7,485 nt of DNA from Microbacteriaceae bacterium (GTDB taxonomy: Bacteria; Actinomycetota; Actinomycetes; Actinomycetales; Microbacteriaceae). Positions 6,528-7,485 of the stretch are shown here, piece by piece. A program made the position numbers and the translations under genes. Numbering within the stretch: the stretch's first letter is position 1; every line of letters starts with the position of its first letter. The notes under the pieces are model-generated. The model ran no database searches, had not been told where the DNA came from, and saw only the letters and a program-made list of their open reading frames with translations. The DNA is taken from assembly GCA_025464125.1 (NCBI GenBank), contig JAODLU010000109.1, positions 1 through 7,485 of the forward strand. The letters run 5' to 3'.

Positions 6528-7418
6528 CTACGGAGTGGGAGTCCCGCCGTTCACGTTCAGCGTCTCGCCGACCACATAGCTGGACTCGGCAGAGGCGAGG
6601 AAGACGAAGGCCGGGGCGAGTTCAGCAGGCTGGCCGGACCGGCCAAGAGGCGAATCCTTGCCGTATTCAGGCAGCTGCTCCGGCGGATAGCCGCCGGAGA
6701 CCTGGAGTGCGGTCCAGGTCGGGCCGGGCGCGACAACATTGACGCGGATGCCACGGGGTGCGAGCTGCTGGGCGAGAGCCTTCGAAAAAGTGTTGATGCC
6801 CCCCTTCGTCATCGCGTAATCGAGCAGGAATGGCAGTTGCTTGTACGCCTCGAGCGACGCAGTGTTGATGATCGTCGAGCCAGCGACCATGTGCGGCACC
6901 GCTGCCCTCGTGATCCAGAAGTTCGCGAACAGGTTCGTGTGAAGGGTGTCTTCGAACTGCTCGTCGGTGATGTCTTCGAGCTTGTCGACCGCCACCTGCA
7001 TGCCGGCATTGTTGACCAGGATGTCGAGACCACCGAGACCGTCGACAGCCTCAGCCACGAGGCTGCGGCAATACTCCTTATCGGTGATGTCGCCAGCGAT
7101 CGCGATAGCCGTGCGGCCTGCAGCTTTCACCAGGTCGACGATGTGCTGTGCGTCATCCTGCTCTGACGGAAAGTAGGAGATCGCGACATCCGCCCCCTCG
7201 CGCGCGAAAGCTATTGCGACCGCGCCGCCGATGCCCGAATCACCGCCGGTGATGAGCGCCTTCCTGCCCTCGAGTCGACCTGTGCCCCGATAGCTGTCTT
7301 CACCGAGATCCGGCACGGGATCCATGCCGTGCTGAGTGCCGGGCCACGGCTGCTGCTGCTCAGGAGGGGAGATCGACGGATACCGCTCAACCGGGTTGTC
7401 GAAGGTGTACTGGTCCAT
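6528..7418 (-). CDS. YghA-like SDR-family oxidoreductase with N-terminal extension
   Basis: Classical SDR of 296 residues. About 50 residues precede the Rossmann domain, including QQQPWPG (21-27), GMDPVPDLGEDSY (31-43) and GTGRLEGRKALITGG (45-59). That extension is characteristic of the YghA/general-stress-protein-39 type SDRs of soil and enteric bacteria. Further motifs are TGGDSGIG (57-64), NNAG (136-139), catalytic Ser188, Tyr201 and Lys205 (YAMTK), PGPTWT (231-236) and the C-terminal VVGETLNVNGG (282-292). The enzyme should be an NAD(P)-dependent alcohol or carbonyl oxidoreductase; its substrate is not established. ATG 7418 is chosen over a TTG at 7466 because the family extension begins at MDQYTF and a -35/-10 pair lies inside the longer frame, 7 bases before this ATG. 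It is the first gene of the operon and is followed 14 bases later by the GH15 gene. The homologous left SDR (1-719) lacks the extension. Confidence 0.92.
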   Translation of the reverse strand: MDQYTFDNPVERYPSISPPEQQQPWPGTQHGMDPVPDLGEDSYRGTGRLEGRKALITGGDSGIGGAVAIAFAREGADVAISYFPSEQDDAQHIVDLVKAAGRTAIAIAGDITDKEYCRSLVAEAVDGLGGLDILVNNAGMQVAVDKLEDITDEQFEDTLHTNLFANFWITRAAVPHMVAGSTIINTASLEAYKQLPFLLDYAMTKGGINTFSKALAQQLAPRGIRVNVVAPGPTWTALQVSGGYPPEQLPEYGKDSPLGRSGQPAELAPAFVFLASAESSYVVGETLNVNGGTPTP

Positions 7419-7425
7419 GGTGGGC

Positions 7426-7454
7426 AAGGTAGGCCGTGCAGGCCGATGCGCCAA
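7426..7454 (-). promoter_or_regulatory. Predicted operon promoter, leaderless
   Basis: On the minus strand: TTGGCG (7454-7449), an exact 17-base spacer, TACCTT (7431-7426; TANNNT), then 7 bases to ATG 7418. The start point is expected at or beside the A of ATG, and no Shine-Dalgarno sequence precedes the gene, so the first cistron is probably translated from a leaderless message. It would drive all five genes down to 1660. I see no comparable promoter at the inner junctions. Confidence 0.6.
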
Positions 7455-7485
7455 GGGGGTGGACAAGGCCTGCCCCTACGCCCTA
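7455..7485. other. Upstream edge of the operon, no gene seen
   Basis: The last 31 bases lie upstream of the predicted operon promoter and are C/G-rich. I see no open reading frame start, operator-like palindrome or terminator hairpin here. The region is cut by the window end, so an upstream gene or regulator site cannot be judged. Confidence 0.4.

Noticed and set aside
5720..6742. Plus-strand open frame of 340 codons
   Set aside because: It crosses the GH15/SDR junction on the opposite strand and shows no domain; a by-product of GC-rich codon bias.
7419..7466. TTG start at 7466 giving the SDR 16 extra residues
   Set aside because: It would put the predicted -35/-10 promoter inside the coding region, and the known family extension begins at the ATG at 7418.

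Overview
The DNA is strongly GC-rich. Genes are packed with almost no spacers, use GTG starts freely, and overlap stop-to-start. Two promoters appear to give leaderless messages. This fits a high-GC actinobacterium, and the style resembles Microbacteriaceae, but the family-level guess is weak because there is no rRNA or other marker. No tRNA, rRNA, CRISPR array, insertion sequence or phage gene was seen.

Layout. (1) Positions 1-719, minus strand: a short-chain dehydrogenase/reductase (SDR) cut by the left edge. (2) Positions 796-1707, plus strand: an SMP-30/gluconolactonase-family protein, divergent from that SDR across a 76-base gap. An SDR that oxidises a sugar and an SMP-30 that opens the resulting lactone would make a coherent pair. 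(3) Positions 7418 down to 1660, minus strand: five genes in one apparent operon. In transcription order they are a YghA-like SDR, a family-15 glycoside hydrolase (GH15), an acyl-CoA-dehydrogenase-fold flavoprotein, a fusion of a PIG-L/LmbE deacetylase with a NodS-like SAM methyltransferase, and a family-2 glycosyltransferase (GT2). The first gap is 14 bases. The next three junctions are stop/start overlaps (GTGA, GTGGTGA, GTGA), so the last four genes are probably translationally coupled. The GT2 gene and the SMP-30 gene converge and overlap by 48 bases.

How the genes may work together. The most interesting part is the run flavoprotein, PIG-L/NodS-like fusion, GT2. A glycosyltransferase, a sugar de-N-acetylase and an N-methyltransferase are also the logic of rhizobial Nod-factor decoration (NodC, NodB, NodS), here built from a different deacetylase family and with deacetylase and methyltransferase on one chain. 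I infer a pathway for a modified, possibly N-methylated, amino-sugar conjugate, with the GH15 enzyme and YghA-like SDR handling glucan/trehalose or redox steps. No signal peptide, transporter or acyltransferase is visible, so the product is probably made in the cytoplasm. Its identity cannot be read from the sequence.

Every stretch longer than 100 bases is covered by a gene. The only non-coding pieces are the 76-base divergent gap (720-795), the 14-base junction (6514-6527) and the 67-base leader region (7419-7485).
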